63,222 bases of DNA. It comes from Ichthyophthirius multifiliis (Eukaryota > Ciliophora > Oligohymenophorea > Hymenostomatida). Shown here piece by piece: positions 35,675-48,773 of the stretch (the first letter of the stretch is position 1; every line of letters starts with the position of its first letter). Both the position numbers and the translations under genes were made by a program. The stretch is taken from assembly GCF_000220395.1 (NCBI RefSeq), contig NW_004086280.1, positions 1 to 63,222 on the forward strand, read 5' to 3'. Under the pieces are notes generated by a model that worked only from the letters and a program-made list of their open reading frames with translations, made no database searches and had not been told where the DNA came from.

Positions 35675-37719
35675 TCAAAACAATTATTTAAAGCAAATGT
35701 TTATTAATTAAAATAAATCTTATTCAACCTTATTTAAAGATGAATTTTTAGAATAATTTTAAAATAAACTATGAATTTAATTAACGAAATTTTTATTGTG
35801 TGAAAAACAGAAGCAATAGTAAATGTAATAAAATATTTTTTCATCTTGATTTATATTTGTTGATTCTATTTAATTATGAAATGTTGATAGAATATTTTCT
35901 TAATCGAATCTTTTAAAGAAAAATTCATTATCAACATCAAAATATTAACTTAGTATTTTTTTAAGCTTTTATCTATAATTTTCTTAAACTATTATTTAAT
36001 TTAAATCGTCATAAGAATTTACATATTCAATTGGCAGATTATTATTATATGTTAGATTATAATTTTATATTTATAAAAGCTATATATTATCGCATAGTCT
36101 GTTTATAAAAGCATTAAGGTTAGAATTATTTAAAAGACATTATTCAAAATCTTATAAAATTTTTTTTTTTCATTTAATTATAAAAAATCTTTTGGTTAAA
36201 CATCTATTGAATTTATTTTATATTTCATTTTTTGAAAATCAAAACCTTTAATTTTTTCATGAAGATAATTTAATATAGATTCAAATTCTTTTAACTTTTT
36301 AGAAAAATTTCTTTAGTATTTTTCTTTTATTGAATTCTCAATTTTCGGGATTTTTTTTATTGTTTAATTACAAATTGTAATTTCTGATTTATTTTCAGTG
36401 TTTTCTTCTTACATTTTATCAATTTATTTTACAAATTTTTCATTCATTTTAGAAGTTATTTTCATTATTTCTTCTTTTTTTTTACATATTAATAATTTTT
36501 CAAAAGCTTATAATTATTCTTTATATTCTTATTTTTTTAAATTCTAATCAAGGCTTAAATCTTGAAAATTCTAAAAAATCTCACTTTGTATTTACATAAT
36601 TGATTCATATTAGCTTTTTATTAATTCATAATTATTTTTTATTTGATAATTTATATGATTTAATTATATTATCTGATAAATAAATTTATTTAAATATATT
36701 TAATTTTATTTTATATTTTATATTTTTTACTTTTTAAGTTAATTATTTTATTTAGATATATTATTGATTAATTTTTTCATCTTTTTATTTATTTATAATT
36801 ATTATTTATTCTATTTATTCTAATAATAAATCTTTTAAATTTACCTTCTTTTCTTCTATCAAATCGTTTTCTGAACAAATAAAATTCCTTAAAATAAAAA
36901 CAATAAAAGATTAAGAGTTTAAAATATAAATAATATTTTTAATTATATATATGAAACAATTCAATTATATATATAAATTTAGTTTATTAAAAACTATTAA
37001 TGTATTTTAATTTAAATATAATAATTTATTGTTTTGGTTAAAAAAGTAATACTTTATGTTTTTTTAAGAATTTATTAATTTGTCTAATTATTAAAATACA
37101 AATTCTAATTTTATTTCATACAGATGACTTTTTTATTACTTATTTATTCTTTAAGATGTATTCTATGATTTGTTTATTTAAGATTAAAAGAATTAAATTT
37201 GATTGCTTTGTTTATATATAAATATATATATATATAATAATTATTTTACTTGCAAAAATCTTATTATATATCTATTGGATTTTATTAATTTTAATAAGTA
37301 TTTAATTATTTTAATAACATTTTATTCTATTCATCAAATTCAACTTAATTTTTTTTGTATTTTATTTTTTATTTTTTTTGTTAAGAATTTAAATTATGCA
37401 GTTAATCTTAAAATTTTTAATTTTATTAGCTTATTACTTTAATTATTTAATACGCCTTTAGAATAGCGTCGTCTCTTTTTTAAATTTTTTATTCTAATTT
37501 AATTTAAATAATTTCATCTTAATCATCTGGAATTTAATTTTTTCGAATCTCTTAAGATGATTTTAAAAGTAAAAATTCTAAATCATTTATTTTTTCTTTT
37601 AATTATTCATTTTCTAAAATTAAAATTTCATTTTTTTTATCTTTTTCCATCATTTATAAAAATAAATTATTTGAACAATGATTTTAAGAATTTAATTCAA
37701 TATTATTTTATTCAATCAT
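35675..37719 (-). CDS. Long coiled-coil protein
   Basis: Start ATG 37717-37719 (MIEQNNIELNSQNHCSNNLF). Three introns (37206-37249, 36888-37052, 36781-36844) join the exons in frame. One missing base in the 11-T run at 36160-36170 must be allowed to reach TGA 35675-35677, giving about 590 aa. Most of the protein is heptad-like: LILENEQLKEKINDLEFLLL, LEQKIQKRDDAILKAYQIIK, FDEQNKMLLKQLNTYQ, SQYESIMQIQSEIFQNFQDL and KKLKEFESILNYLHEKIKGF. The C-terminal part (NAFINRLCDNIQLLQ, KKILSQYFDVDNEFFFKRFD, IFYYIYYCFCFSHNKNF) is more globular. No membrane segment or known domain. The style is that of a structural or ciliary/centrosomal coiled-coil protein, but I cannot name it. Spliced length plus one base is divisible by three, which supports a single base-count error. 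Confidence 0.7.
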
Positions 37720-37920
37720 TTATAATAATGCTTAGATATAAATATTATTTTTAAATAAATATAATATATATTTATATATTTAAATAAATATAATATTATT
37801 ATATATATATATATTATATAAATTTTATATTATTCATATATATTATTATTCGTTAATAAATAAAATATAATTCTACATTTTAATTAATTAATTTTTATTT
37901 AATTTAAATATAATTTAAAA

Positions 37921-40900
37921 ATGAATTAAAACCTTGATTTTTTAAATTTAAAATAATTTACTTCATATGATTATTCTAATGTAAATAGAAAAGTAATACA
38001 AATATAAATTATATAATCTTAATTTATATATTAATCTATAGATCGAACTAGATGCAGGTGAAGCTATTTAAGTTTCTTGTAAATTATAAAACAATTTTTA
38101 AATTTACAATAGAATATGTACAAAAATTTATAATGTACAAGATAATTTTTTTAATTTATATTTTTCTTATTTTATTTTTATTTAAAATAGCCTTATAATT
38201 TTTTGCCTTTAGTATCATTTAAATTTTATAGAAGAAAATTTATATTGATTCATATAACAATAACAATTTTATGCATTTCATTAAATCAGGATATTACTTC
38301 TAAATAAGATATGTAAAAAATAAATATATTTGTTATTAAATTATTATTTACAAGAATAAACTATTTTTATATGTTTTTAATTCCAATTTTAATCTCTTAA
38401 ATAATTTACTTATTATTAGAATATGTTTTGGAATAAAGAAAAAGCCTCTTTGATCTATTAAAGAATAATAAAGAATGTTCTGTATTTATAAAATTTCGCA
38501 AAAAATAAATCTAAAAAAATGCTGTAAAATTAATTGTAAAAAAGAAATGGTCTGAAATTGAAGTATTTTTAAATTATATATAAAAAAATATAAAAATATA
38601 AATAGATAGCTGATATTGTGATCTTAAAATAAAATGAAGAATGTCCGAGTGATATTTTAATTTTAGATTCATCTGGAAAGTAATGTATAATAGATACAAG
38701 CTTAATCACGGAAAACACTGAATATGAATATAAATCAATTTTAAAATTAACTAAATGTTAATCATAAAAAAAATATTTAAAAAAAAAAAAAAAAATTAAA
38801 ATATTAAAAAAAAAAAAAAGCTGATGAAAATTCTAAGCACAAGCGAACTCTTTTATAGTTTCGTAAACTATTAAAAGGAAATCTAGAATATTCAAAAAGC
38901 AAAGAATAAATACGTGGATATATAAAATTATCTAAAGATCCTTAAACAGATTTATTTACTAACGAAAATATAATATTTAGAGGATCTATTTTAAAAGAAG
39001 AATGGGCTATTGGTATTGTTTTATATACAGGACTACAATGCTAAATATATTAAGATGTAAATAATAGATAAAAGAATGAAAACAATTCGATTTTTTGGAA
39101 TAAAATATAGTTTTTTTGTATTTTTAATTATTTGCTCTTCATTCCTATTTTGATTGTTTCAATAGTCAATTAATAAATGTCTAAATGCTATATAATTTAT
39201 AGTTAAAAATAAATTTAATTTTTTACATTATAAAGATTAGTTGTTTTAATTTCAGATTCTTTACCTTTATTCCCTATATTTATTTATTTTTTCATAGACT
39301 CGCTTCTTTTAATAGAAATTTTATGCTAAAATTATTAATTACAATAGGGTAATTTATCTTCTTTAAATGAAATAATATAAAAAAAAATAAAAAACTTTAT
39401 TTTTTGGCCATTTTAAGTTTTTAAAAAGGCTTATTTAAATAACCCTTTAATTCCAAGTTATAGAATAAGGGAAAACATGTTACTTGCAGATTTATAAAAT
39501 ATAAACTATGCAATAATAGGAGAAATCTCTAAAGATTTTAATTAAAACTAACATATTTGTGAATTAATAATTGGAGCTTAGACTTATTAATTTTCTGATT
39601 AGGTAAATTTAAGAGAGAAATATTTAAACGCTATTAAAAATTTAAATAATAAATAATAAGACTTTAAATAAAATAGATAATAAAATTAAAAACACTAATA
39701 ATAAGAAATAAAATTTGTAGTAAATAAAAATAATAAAAATGGTTCTTTATTAGTTTGCAAAAGTGAAAATTTAATAAATTTTGAAAATGTATAAACCTTT
39801 TCTAAAAACAATGAAAAAGTAAAATAATAACGGGATGAAAATACTAGCTAAAAAACTAAAAAAGTAATAAAAAATATTTAAAAAATAGATGATTCTTAAG
39901 CAGGTTAGTATGAATAGAAATTTCTTCATGATAGTATATCATATAATGGATTAGAAGAAAATATAATTATAGACGAATCTCTTTAAATAGGTCCATTATA
40001 ATTTAAAATTGTCAAAAGTAATGCCTAAGTATTTAGAAATGGAAAAGATGAAACTGATAGTAATAATCATAAAAACCATTAAATAAAGTATTTTGATGAA
40101 TTATTGTATAAAAATGAATATAATTAGAGTTAATAAATAAATAATTATGAAATATAATAAAATTATGATTTAATTTAATAATAATTTTCTAATACAAATA
40201 AATAAAAAAATGTGTTATAAATAAGAAAATAATAAAGGTTTAAATTTCAAGATTAATATTTAAATATATAAAGCCACTAAAAATATTAAAAAAATGAATA
40301 TTCAGATAATTTTATGTTAGATAACAATATAAAAATACATAAAGAGTTTAATTTAAGTCAAAGTAATCATTAATTAGATTTTTTAAAAATTGAAAAAACC
40401 AACTTTCCAGAAAAAATATATTCTAATGTCTTATTAGATGGGTTAGAAATTAAAAGTCCGAAATTGAATACAACTGATAAATACATTAATATAAGGAAAA
40501 ATTCTTTAAAATAGTTGACTTTTTAGTAAAGGAAAAGTATCTCTTCCAATAAAAATACAGAATCTTTAAATAATTTTAGTTTTTAAAATATTTAATAAAA
40601 AAAAAGAAATTAATCTTTGAAAATTATTAATAACAAAATTTTAGAAAATAATATTTCAAATTTGGATGAAAAAAGTAATTAACATCAATTAGAATTTAAT
40701 AAAATTAATTTCAAAGACAATAAAAAGTCATAAAAAATACGAAGTTCATATTCGAATAAATAAAGTGTAATAATAAAAAATATATTTTAAGCATATATTA
40801 TTAAAAATAGATTGAAATTGATAATAACTAGGTAACAAAAAATCTTATAATAATACTAATATATAAAATTAATTTAATAATATTATTTTTATTTTATACA

Positions 40901-43900
40901 ATTTTTATCAAAAATGTAATATGGAATATTGAAAATTATTTAGATGCTTGATATTTTTTAAATTTATAATATATATTCAATTTAATATATTAAAACATTT
41001 TTTTTTAATTATTTTTTTAGAATGAAAACAATTTTATCAATGATCTTATAGATTAAAAATAAAATAAAAGCATCTAGAAAGCATTAAAATGTATGGCATT
41101 ATGTCATTAAACAGTCTCAAAATATAATACTTAAAATAAATAGCTTGTATAAAACAGTTATGATATAGATGAGCAATTAATTCTGAATTTTACTTCTAAT
41201 TTTGACTATATGTTTATGTGTAATTCAATTAAAAAGGGGAATAATTAATTATAAAATTAATTTTTGCTTTAAAGAGAATATGTATTAAAGATTAAATAAG
41301 AAATAGAAACTTACGAAATATTAGCAGTTAATAGAAAGAAAGATAGGCTCAGTATATTAATTAAAACTTAAGAAGGTTCAGAATTAATAATGAAAGAAGA
41401 TCTAAAATATGTTCCAAATTATATTGATTATTAAAAAGATTAATTAGCTTAAATTATTCATAATAATACAAAGCAAGGAATAAGGAGTGTGATGTACACT
41501 AGCAAAGTTTTAGATGAAACTTAAACTTAAAATTTTAAAACTTTTTATTCTTAATTATGCTCTAATATAGTAAATTAGAAAGAAGCTATTAAAAATGTTT
41601 TTGATTAATTAGAAAACCAAGATGGCTCAATGGACTTTATTTGCATATTAGGAATAAAGAATAAATTAGATGTATATATGTATATTTTAAATATTTTTTA
41701 TAAAAATAAAATAAAAATATTACTTAAAATAGAATTACATGTGCCTTCTTTTAGAAAATCTTCGAAAAAATAAAATTAAAACTTGGATGCTTACTGGATA
41801 ATAATATACAAAAGCATTACCTACTGCTTATTAATGCGAATTATTATAGGTAGATAAAAAACTTGAAAATATATTTTTTGATAGTACAGATTATGATGAT
41901 TTAAAACTTTTAATTAAAAGAAATTTAGAGAAGCTTTAGATTTAGTTTATAGGTTTATTATTATATTAATTATTACTTTAACACTTTTTTTTTTTAGGTG
42001 TTGAAAATAACAAATATTCTGCTTTTTCAACTATAAAAAATCATGAATATTAAAGGAGAAAATCCAGGATAATTAATTTAGATAATGATTTAGAATCTCA
42101 GATTTAATTTCAAATTATAATTAAAGGAGATACTTTAGATTTAATTTTGAAGGATCCTATTTATTTAAGAAGTCACTTTTTATTTTTATCTCATTTTTGC
42201 AAATTTCTTGTTGCATATGAAATAAGTTCCTCTACTAAGTAACTACTTATTAATTTATTATAGATTTAGAATACTAATAATAAGTTTTTATCTATTTCAA
42301 ATGATATATCACTTTCAAACTAAGTTGATTTTTCTATTATGGTTTAGAATTAATATAATTAATGTTTTGGTGATGTTTCTATTAGAAATTTTAAGGATAT
42401 ATATAAGCTTATTTTTATTCATAGTAGACGATAAGCTGATTTTATAAGTATTTTGATTAATTTATAAATTTATAGATAATTTTTTCTATACTTATATTCC
42501 TTTCTTAATATTTAATATAATTGCTTGGAAGGATATTCTTTTCTTTAACCTGTTGAAATCTTCATTTATAATTTTTTTATTAACTTTTTTTCTATGATAC
42601 CTATATTTAATTATTATTTCAATCCTAAAGTCCCTAATGATATAGGTAATATAAAAATTAATAAATACAAGAAAAAAAAAAAAAAAAATAGTTATTGACG
42701 AAAATAACATTTTATTTAATATTTAGAAACAGTACTTAACTTCAAAGTAGTTCTGGATTAAAACTTAAATTTTTACTTATTTTAAAATCTTTTCAGTTTC
42801 TTTAATTTAATCTTTAGTTCTTTTTTTGGTTTCATCTTTTGTTTTTTAGGTTTAATCTATTTAAGGAAAAAATATAGGATATTAAACAATAGGCATATTA
42901 ACATATTTATAATAATTATTTATAATTCAGTGCTAGATAGCTAAATTTATACCTTCTAATTCACTGATTAATATAATATATTAAATATTCTTATTTTTTA
43001 TTTATAGTTTCATTTATATTTTTGTTTTAGAAAAAAATAATAATATAAAAGCATTTGGGGAAATAATAGAGTTTTTCAGTGTGTTTTATACCAACTTGGT
43101 GTTTTTTTCATTTCTGATTTTGAATGTCTTTATTTTTGATATTTTTGATTTTGTAATTTATTTAATTCCTATAACATTGAATATTTCTATTGTAAAAATA
43201 AGAAAAATATTTGAATGGTATTAAAATAAGTATTCAATTTTAAATCGTTTAAAATTATTTGATTAAATAAGAAAAAATTAGAAAAATAATTATCATTTAA
43301 GTCTAGTTAATATAATAAGATAATATTTTAAAGGAAATAGCGAGATAGATGAGTTAATTTAATAAAGTAATTTTTAAATTAAAAAAAATATAATTTTTAA
43401 TCAAAAAGTGGTCAATATTAACTTAGATAATGTTTCTTCGGAAATGAATGCCATTTCACTTACTTTTATAAATAAAGACTTAGAAAATAAATATATTAGA
43501 GTTAGCATTTAGAATTGGCTATATTTTGGTAGATTTATAAGCATTTTCTAATTTTTAACTATAGATTTTTTTTTTTTACTAATATTTCTACTTGGACAAT
43601 TTCAATTACAAATAGACAATTATTTAGTATATTATAATATTATAAAATATTTATTTATATTATTTAATTATAAAGATATTAATTCTAATTTTAACAACAT
43701 TAATTTTTATTTAAGTTTTATTAAGTATTTCAAAATATTTTGAGAATTTATTTATATTTTCAATTTACAGTTTATTCTTGATGCGAGTTATTTATTTTAT
43801 TCTAATTTTAAAAGTTATAGAATTATATGAAAGTTTTATTAATTTTGCAAATTTTGTGTATATCTTATACTTTATGCTTTAAATTAGAGTAGATATTTAG

Positions 43901-46900
43901 ATTTTTATTTATTTTTCTTTAGCTATTTATAATTGTATAAATTTCACATATACTCTTTTAAATGATAATAATTATATTTAAATAAATATACAATATAAAG
44001 TATACTACATTATAAATACAATATCATTCGTTTTTTTGAACATGATTTTTATTTCTATTTATAAATACAGACATTCCTAATTTGATAGGTTATAATATTT
44101 ATCTGAAAATAAAATATAATTAGAAATGAAAAAGTTTTCAGATGTTCTTTCTATATTATTACCTAAATTTATCCGTGAATAAATTTCAAGCGAATAATCT
44201 TGTAGTATAAAAATTGAAAATCAAATAGCCATTATATTTTGCGATATTTATAATTTCGATGAAATTATTGCTAAGTAAAATGTTGAAGTAGTTAAATTAT
44301 TAGATAATCTTTTCCGTGCATTTGACATACTATGTACTCATAATAATATTCAAAAAATAGAAACCGTTGGTAAGACCTATATGGCTTGTGCAGGAATTTA
44401 GTAAAGTAACCATTAATAAGTTAGTGAAGGAAGATATGATGAAACTAATGCAGTTAGATGTGCAATAAATTTTGGATTTCAAATATTAGAATATACTAAT
44501 GCACTTACATTTGGTGATGAAGGTTAAAAAATTATTTTTAAAATAGGAATTCATTTTGGTTAAGTTATTGCAGGAGTTATAGGCTATCATAAACCTTAAT
44601 TTTCACTTATTGGAGATACTGTTAACACTTCTAGTAGAATTTGTATTACTTCTGAACCAGGTGTTTTAACTTTATCAGAAGATGCTTAATAGTAAGTTTA
44701 ATTTAATAAAGATTTAAGTTTTATTTAAAAAAATGTTGAAGCAAAAGGAAAAGGTTTTTTAATTACTTTCTAAGTTTTCTAAAAAAAAGCTTATCCAATA
44801 AAGAAAAAAGAAAAGTCTTTATTTTATTGTTAAAATCGTATTAAAGAATAAAATGATTCATAATCTATATTATATAATATTTTAGATATCAAAGAATAAA
44901 AAATCATTAAAAATAATAAGCCAGAATAATTTTTATTTAATAATAATTCAAATAAATAATAAAAAACAATTATATTAAATAATCAAAAAAATGAAGAAAT
45001 ATCAAAAAAATTAAATAAAAATAAATTTAAAATTTTTAAAACTAATTATTCACATAAAATAATTCAAAAGACAAATCCATTTAATCATATTTAAGAAAGT
45101 GTTAATATTCTAAATAATTAAAAAGATACACTTGCAAATGTACTTAACTATATAAAAGATGATTAATCAATTACTTATATTGATAAGATATTAGAAAATA
45201 AAAATACATTAAATTAAATGAACTAAAAATAAAATAAAAATTATTTGATAAAAAATAATAAATAAATGCCTATTACATTAAAAAATATTGTAGTTAATGA
45301 TAATATAATGTCAAGTATTGTTTATAATACTAAACTTTAAATGAATAATAATTTAAGTAGAATATATAAAAATAAAATAACATTATAATAAAACTTCTTA
45401 AGTGATAAACAAAGCATAAATAATAATAATAAGATTATTTTAGGAAATAAAATTGACAATAAAATATAAGGCTTTAAATATTATAATCAATAAGAATCTA
45501 TTAGAAATAGAAATACTTCTACTCTTCATAAAAGAATCTCTGAGTATACTATAAGATCTCAGAATATATCTAGATTAACAAAAATTACTTATGATTCTAT
45601 AATTCCTTAAAGAGAATGTATTTTATTATAAACATATATTAATAATAAATATTTTATAAATAAAAAAGAGTCAATATGTATTTTTTAGTAAAGTTCATCA
45701 TAAAACACCATTAAGGATTCAAAGTAGAAATAAATAAATTTTTAATATAAAAATATATTTTATTTTTTTATATTAATTTAGAAGTATTCATGAAACCAAT
45801 AATGCTGATTCTTTTAATAGCATGACATCAAAATTTTTTATTTTTTAGTTTGAAGATATAAAAAGAGGAATTATTGTTGAATAAACTAAGAATTAAGATG
45901 AAGATAATTATATAAGTAGTGAATAATTGAAGTAGTTATATAAAGATTCATAAAATAATTAATAAAATGAATAAAAAAATATAGATTAATATAATTTAGA
46001 TTTTAAAAATTGTTTTTTTTTCAAAACAACAAAACAAAAATAGGATTTAGTAAATGAGTTTTTTATAAACTAAATATATAATTTTTAAGCAAATACATAA
46101 ATATAATTATGGATATGGTATGTATTTATGATTTTTAAGATAATATCTTGTTTATTTGTGAGTAAATAGTTATCATTTGAATATTTTATAATTTAGATAA
46201 TAATTCGTTTCATTTTTTAAATGATTTATACTATTTTTGTGCTTAAATATAAATATATACTTTAAAAATATCCTTTATTAAAAATAAAAGTAATTATATA
46301 TTGTCTATATTTACTTCAATATATTATATTTATTTACGAAACATCTGGTATGTAACTAAAAGGAGGAAAAAGCTTTTCTTCTAGTCTATAATCTGCAGAA
46401 GCTCTTTTTTTTATTTTTAACATATACATAATTTAGTTTTTAAGTTTTTATTGAAAAAGTAATTCATTGCTTTAATTTGATTTTTATTGAATTATTTATT
46501 TCATTTCTTAAAAAAGGGTATTTTCAATTATTTACTTTCATTTTCCTTACAATTATTAGTTCCTGTTATCATCTCATTATGCATTATTTAATTCTAAACT
46601 TTCAAATTAAGCATTTTAATAATTAAAGAAATTTAGAATTTAAAAGGCATTTGTATAAAAGATTCCTAGTAAATCTTTTGCCCTCCCATATAATGGAATA
46701 ATTACTTTATAGTGACTAGTAAATATAACTTACTGAAAAACTTGAATAAACAACTCTGCTTTTTGCTGATATAGCTGGTTTTACTAAATACTGTTCTGGT
46801 TAAGAACCGGAGAAAGTACTTAATATGTTATAAAATATATTTGTGAGTAAAACAATAAAAAACAATCATTAAATATTATTATTTTGTTTTTATATTTTTA

Positions 46901-47502
46901 ACTAAAAAAATACAAAAAGAATTCGATTAATGTTGCGTGATACATAAAGTATATAAAATTTATACTATAGGAGATTGCTATGTAGTTATGGGAACTATAA
47001 ATGCAAAATAAGGAAATCCGGAAAATGAAGCAAAAAATGTTATTGATATGGGCTTTTCAATGATAGAACATATCTAAGTATCTTAAAAATAAGGCTTTCC
47101 AGATATTGATATGCGAATAGGAATTCATACTGGAAATATAATCGGAGGAGTTATTGGAGCAGATATTGTTAGATATGATATATATGGGCCTGATGTTCTA
47201 ATTGCAAATAAAATGGAGTCTAATGGAGAAAAAGGCAGAATTATGATAAGTGAAGAAACTTATAAACTTATAAATGGTAATGTTAGTGATTAATACATAT
47301 TTGAAGAAAGAAAATAAGGTGTAGAAATAAAAATACTTAATAAGCATATTAAAGCATATTTTGTTTAAGAAAAAAAAAAGATTATAGTGTATAAGAGGAA
47401 GATGAATCGCAAAATTAATAAAAAATTCCATAATATAATTAAAATATTTAAAACTAAATGCTATTATAAGATATTTAAGAAAATATAAAAGAAGATATTT
47501 GA
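37921..47502 (+). CDS. Guanylate cyclase fused to P4-ATPase-like half
   Basis: A giant alveolate-type guanylate cyclase, roughly 2,900 residues, cut by about ten introns. The N-terminal half (37921 to about 43.2 kb) follows the layout of phospholipid flippases: NPYNFLPLVSFKFYRRKFIL, IADIVILKQNEECPSDILIL, ENIIFRGSILKEEW, MALCHQTVSKYNTQ, LGIKNKLD, IKTWMLTG. The sites needed for ATP hydrolysis are altered (see findings). A very long Asn/Gln/Lys-rich insert (about 39.6-40.8 kb) sits in the cytosolic domain. Two multi-pass blocks each precede a class III cyclase domain. The first (44.1-44.8 kb) is C2-like: FCDIYNFD, IETVGKTYMAC, LIGDTVNTSSRI. The second (46.7-47.35 kb) is C1-like with both metal Asp residues: LLFADIAGFTKYC, YTIGDCYVVMG, then RYDIYGPDVLIANKM. 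The frame slips at A/T runs (38779-38819, 46405-46412, 47370-47379). The junction at 40832-41020 could not be phased. The chosen TGA (47500-47502) assumes one missing base; unadjusted, the frame runs to 47737. Confidence 0.9.
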
Positions 47503-47553
47503 TGAAATAAATCTTTTATTAAAAATTCAATATTATATATGTATTTAAATAAA

Positions 47554-48306
47554 TCATTATATATTTTGTAATATATTATAAAGCATTTAATTTTAACAAA
47601 ACCTATTAAATATTTTTTTTAAAATTCCATTAATTTTATAATTAATTATGGATTTTAAAATAATTTTAATATTTAATATGTTCTATTTTGATAAGAATTA
47701 TATTCTTTTTTAACATAAAAAAACAAACAATTAATGATTTTATTCTTCCAGATTGTCTTATTTATATATTTTATTACTTAGTAAACATTTATTAAAATAA
47801 GCTATCAATTGGTATAGAAAAAGTTTAAAAAGTTGTGATATCAGCAAAACCGTAAATTACTTCCAAGTTACCAAACTAAATATTAGTTTTTTTGTTTATT
47901 TTAAATTTGTTTGAAGATAGAAAAACTTAAAATCTTAATTAAAGTTTATTATGCTTTTTATTTCTTATTAAGTCCATTTTTTTTCTCTCAACATTTTTAT
48001 TATAAAAATCTACCCTTTTTCAAAATCTTGCTTTCATCTTCATAATCATTTAGGAAATAATTTTCCTAAATACTATTAGTATATATATTCTAAATACAAA
48101 ATATAATCTATTAAATCAGAAATATTGTGAAAAGGATTTAGATTCATGAGATTTTTTCTGAAATGTAACTTATTTCTAAATAAATATATTTCTATATACT
48201 CAAAAAAAGAATTTTTAATCAAATAAATTTTACAGTTTGATAGGAATAATGAGTTATTTAAAATATAAATATTTTCTGATTCTTAAACTAGATTCTAAAA
48301 AATTCG
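47554..48306 (-). CDS. Uncertain gene with a cyclase-like motif
   Basis: A minus-strand reading area convergent with the cyclase gene. Segments read well (NIYILNNSLFLSN, NLNPFHNISDLIDYILYLEY, NDYEDESKILKKG) and lead to KKTNIQFGNLEVIYGFADIT and TFQTFSIPIDSLFQQMF. GFADITTF recalls the F-x-D-I-x-x-F core of class III nucleotide cyclases, and the preceding NLEVIYG resembles one ciliate cyclase subgroup. The similarity is short and no other cyclase motif follows. A 46-nt intron near 47.7 kb would carry the frame to TGA 47554-47556. At least two base-count problems (near 48055 and 48015) would be needed upstream, and I could not fix a start. It may be a degenerate cyclase fragment, an unrelated gene, or chance. 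Confidence 0.35.
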
Positions 48307-48773
48307 ATATTGAAATTTCTCTTATTTATAAAATTTTCATTTATGATTTTAATGATATTATATACCATAATTAAAAAAATAAAATCGGATATTTATAAAT
48401 AATTAAAAAAAAGGTTAATTAGTTATAAATTTATATTTAAAAAAAATAAAAAAATTTAAAAAGCATCATCTTTTTTGAAATTTCACTCAGTACATCCTTA
48501 TTTAAGATTAAAAAAAATACTAATTTATTTTTTACAGATAAAAAAAAAAATTAAAATAATTAATATTATATAAATGATAAATAACATAAATTAATAACAT
48601 ATTTTATAATAAGAAATTATAAATTTTTAAAATACTTATTTAATATGTTAATTTTGCAATTATTTTTATAAAGTAATAATTGTAAAAATTAATTAATTTT
48701 TAGTATAAAATATTTTTATTTAATATTTTAATTTTAAATATCTTTTAATTTTTTAATTAAAATAATAAAATAA

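Noticed and set aside
37203-37754. Two hydrophobic plus-strand ORFs
   Set aside because: Antisense to the exons of the coiled-coil gene at 35675-37719. Lys/Gln-rich coding gives Phe/Leu-rich antisense frames.
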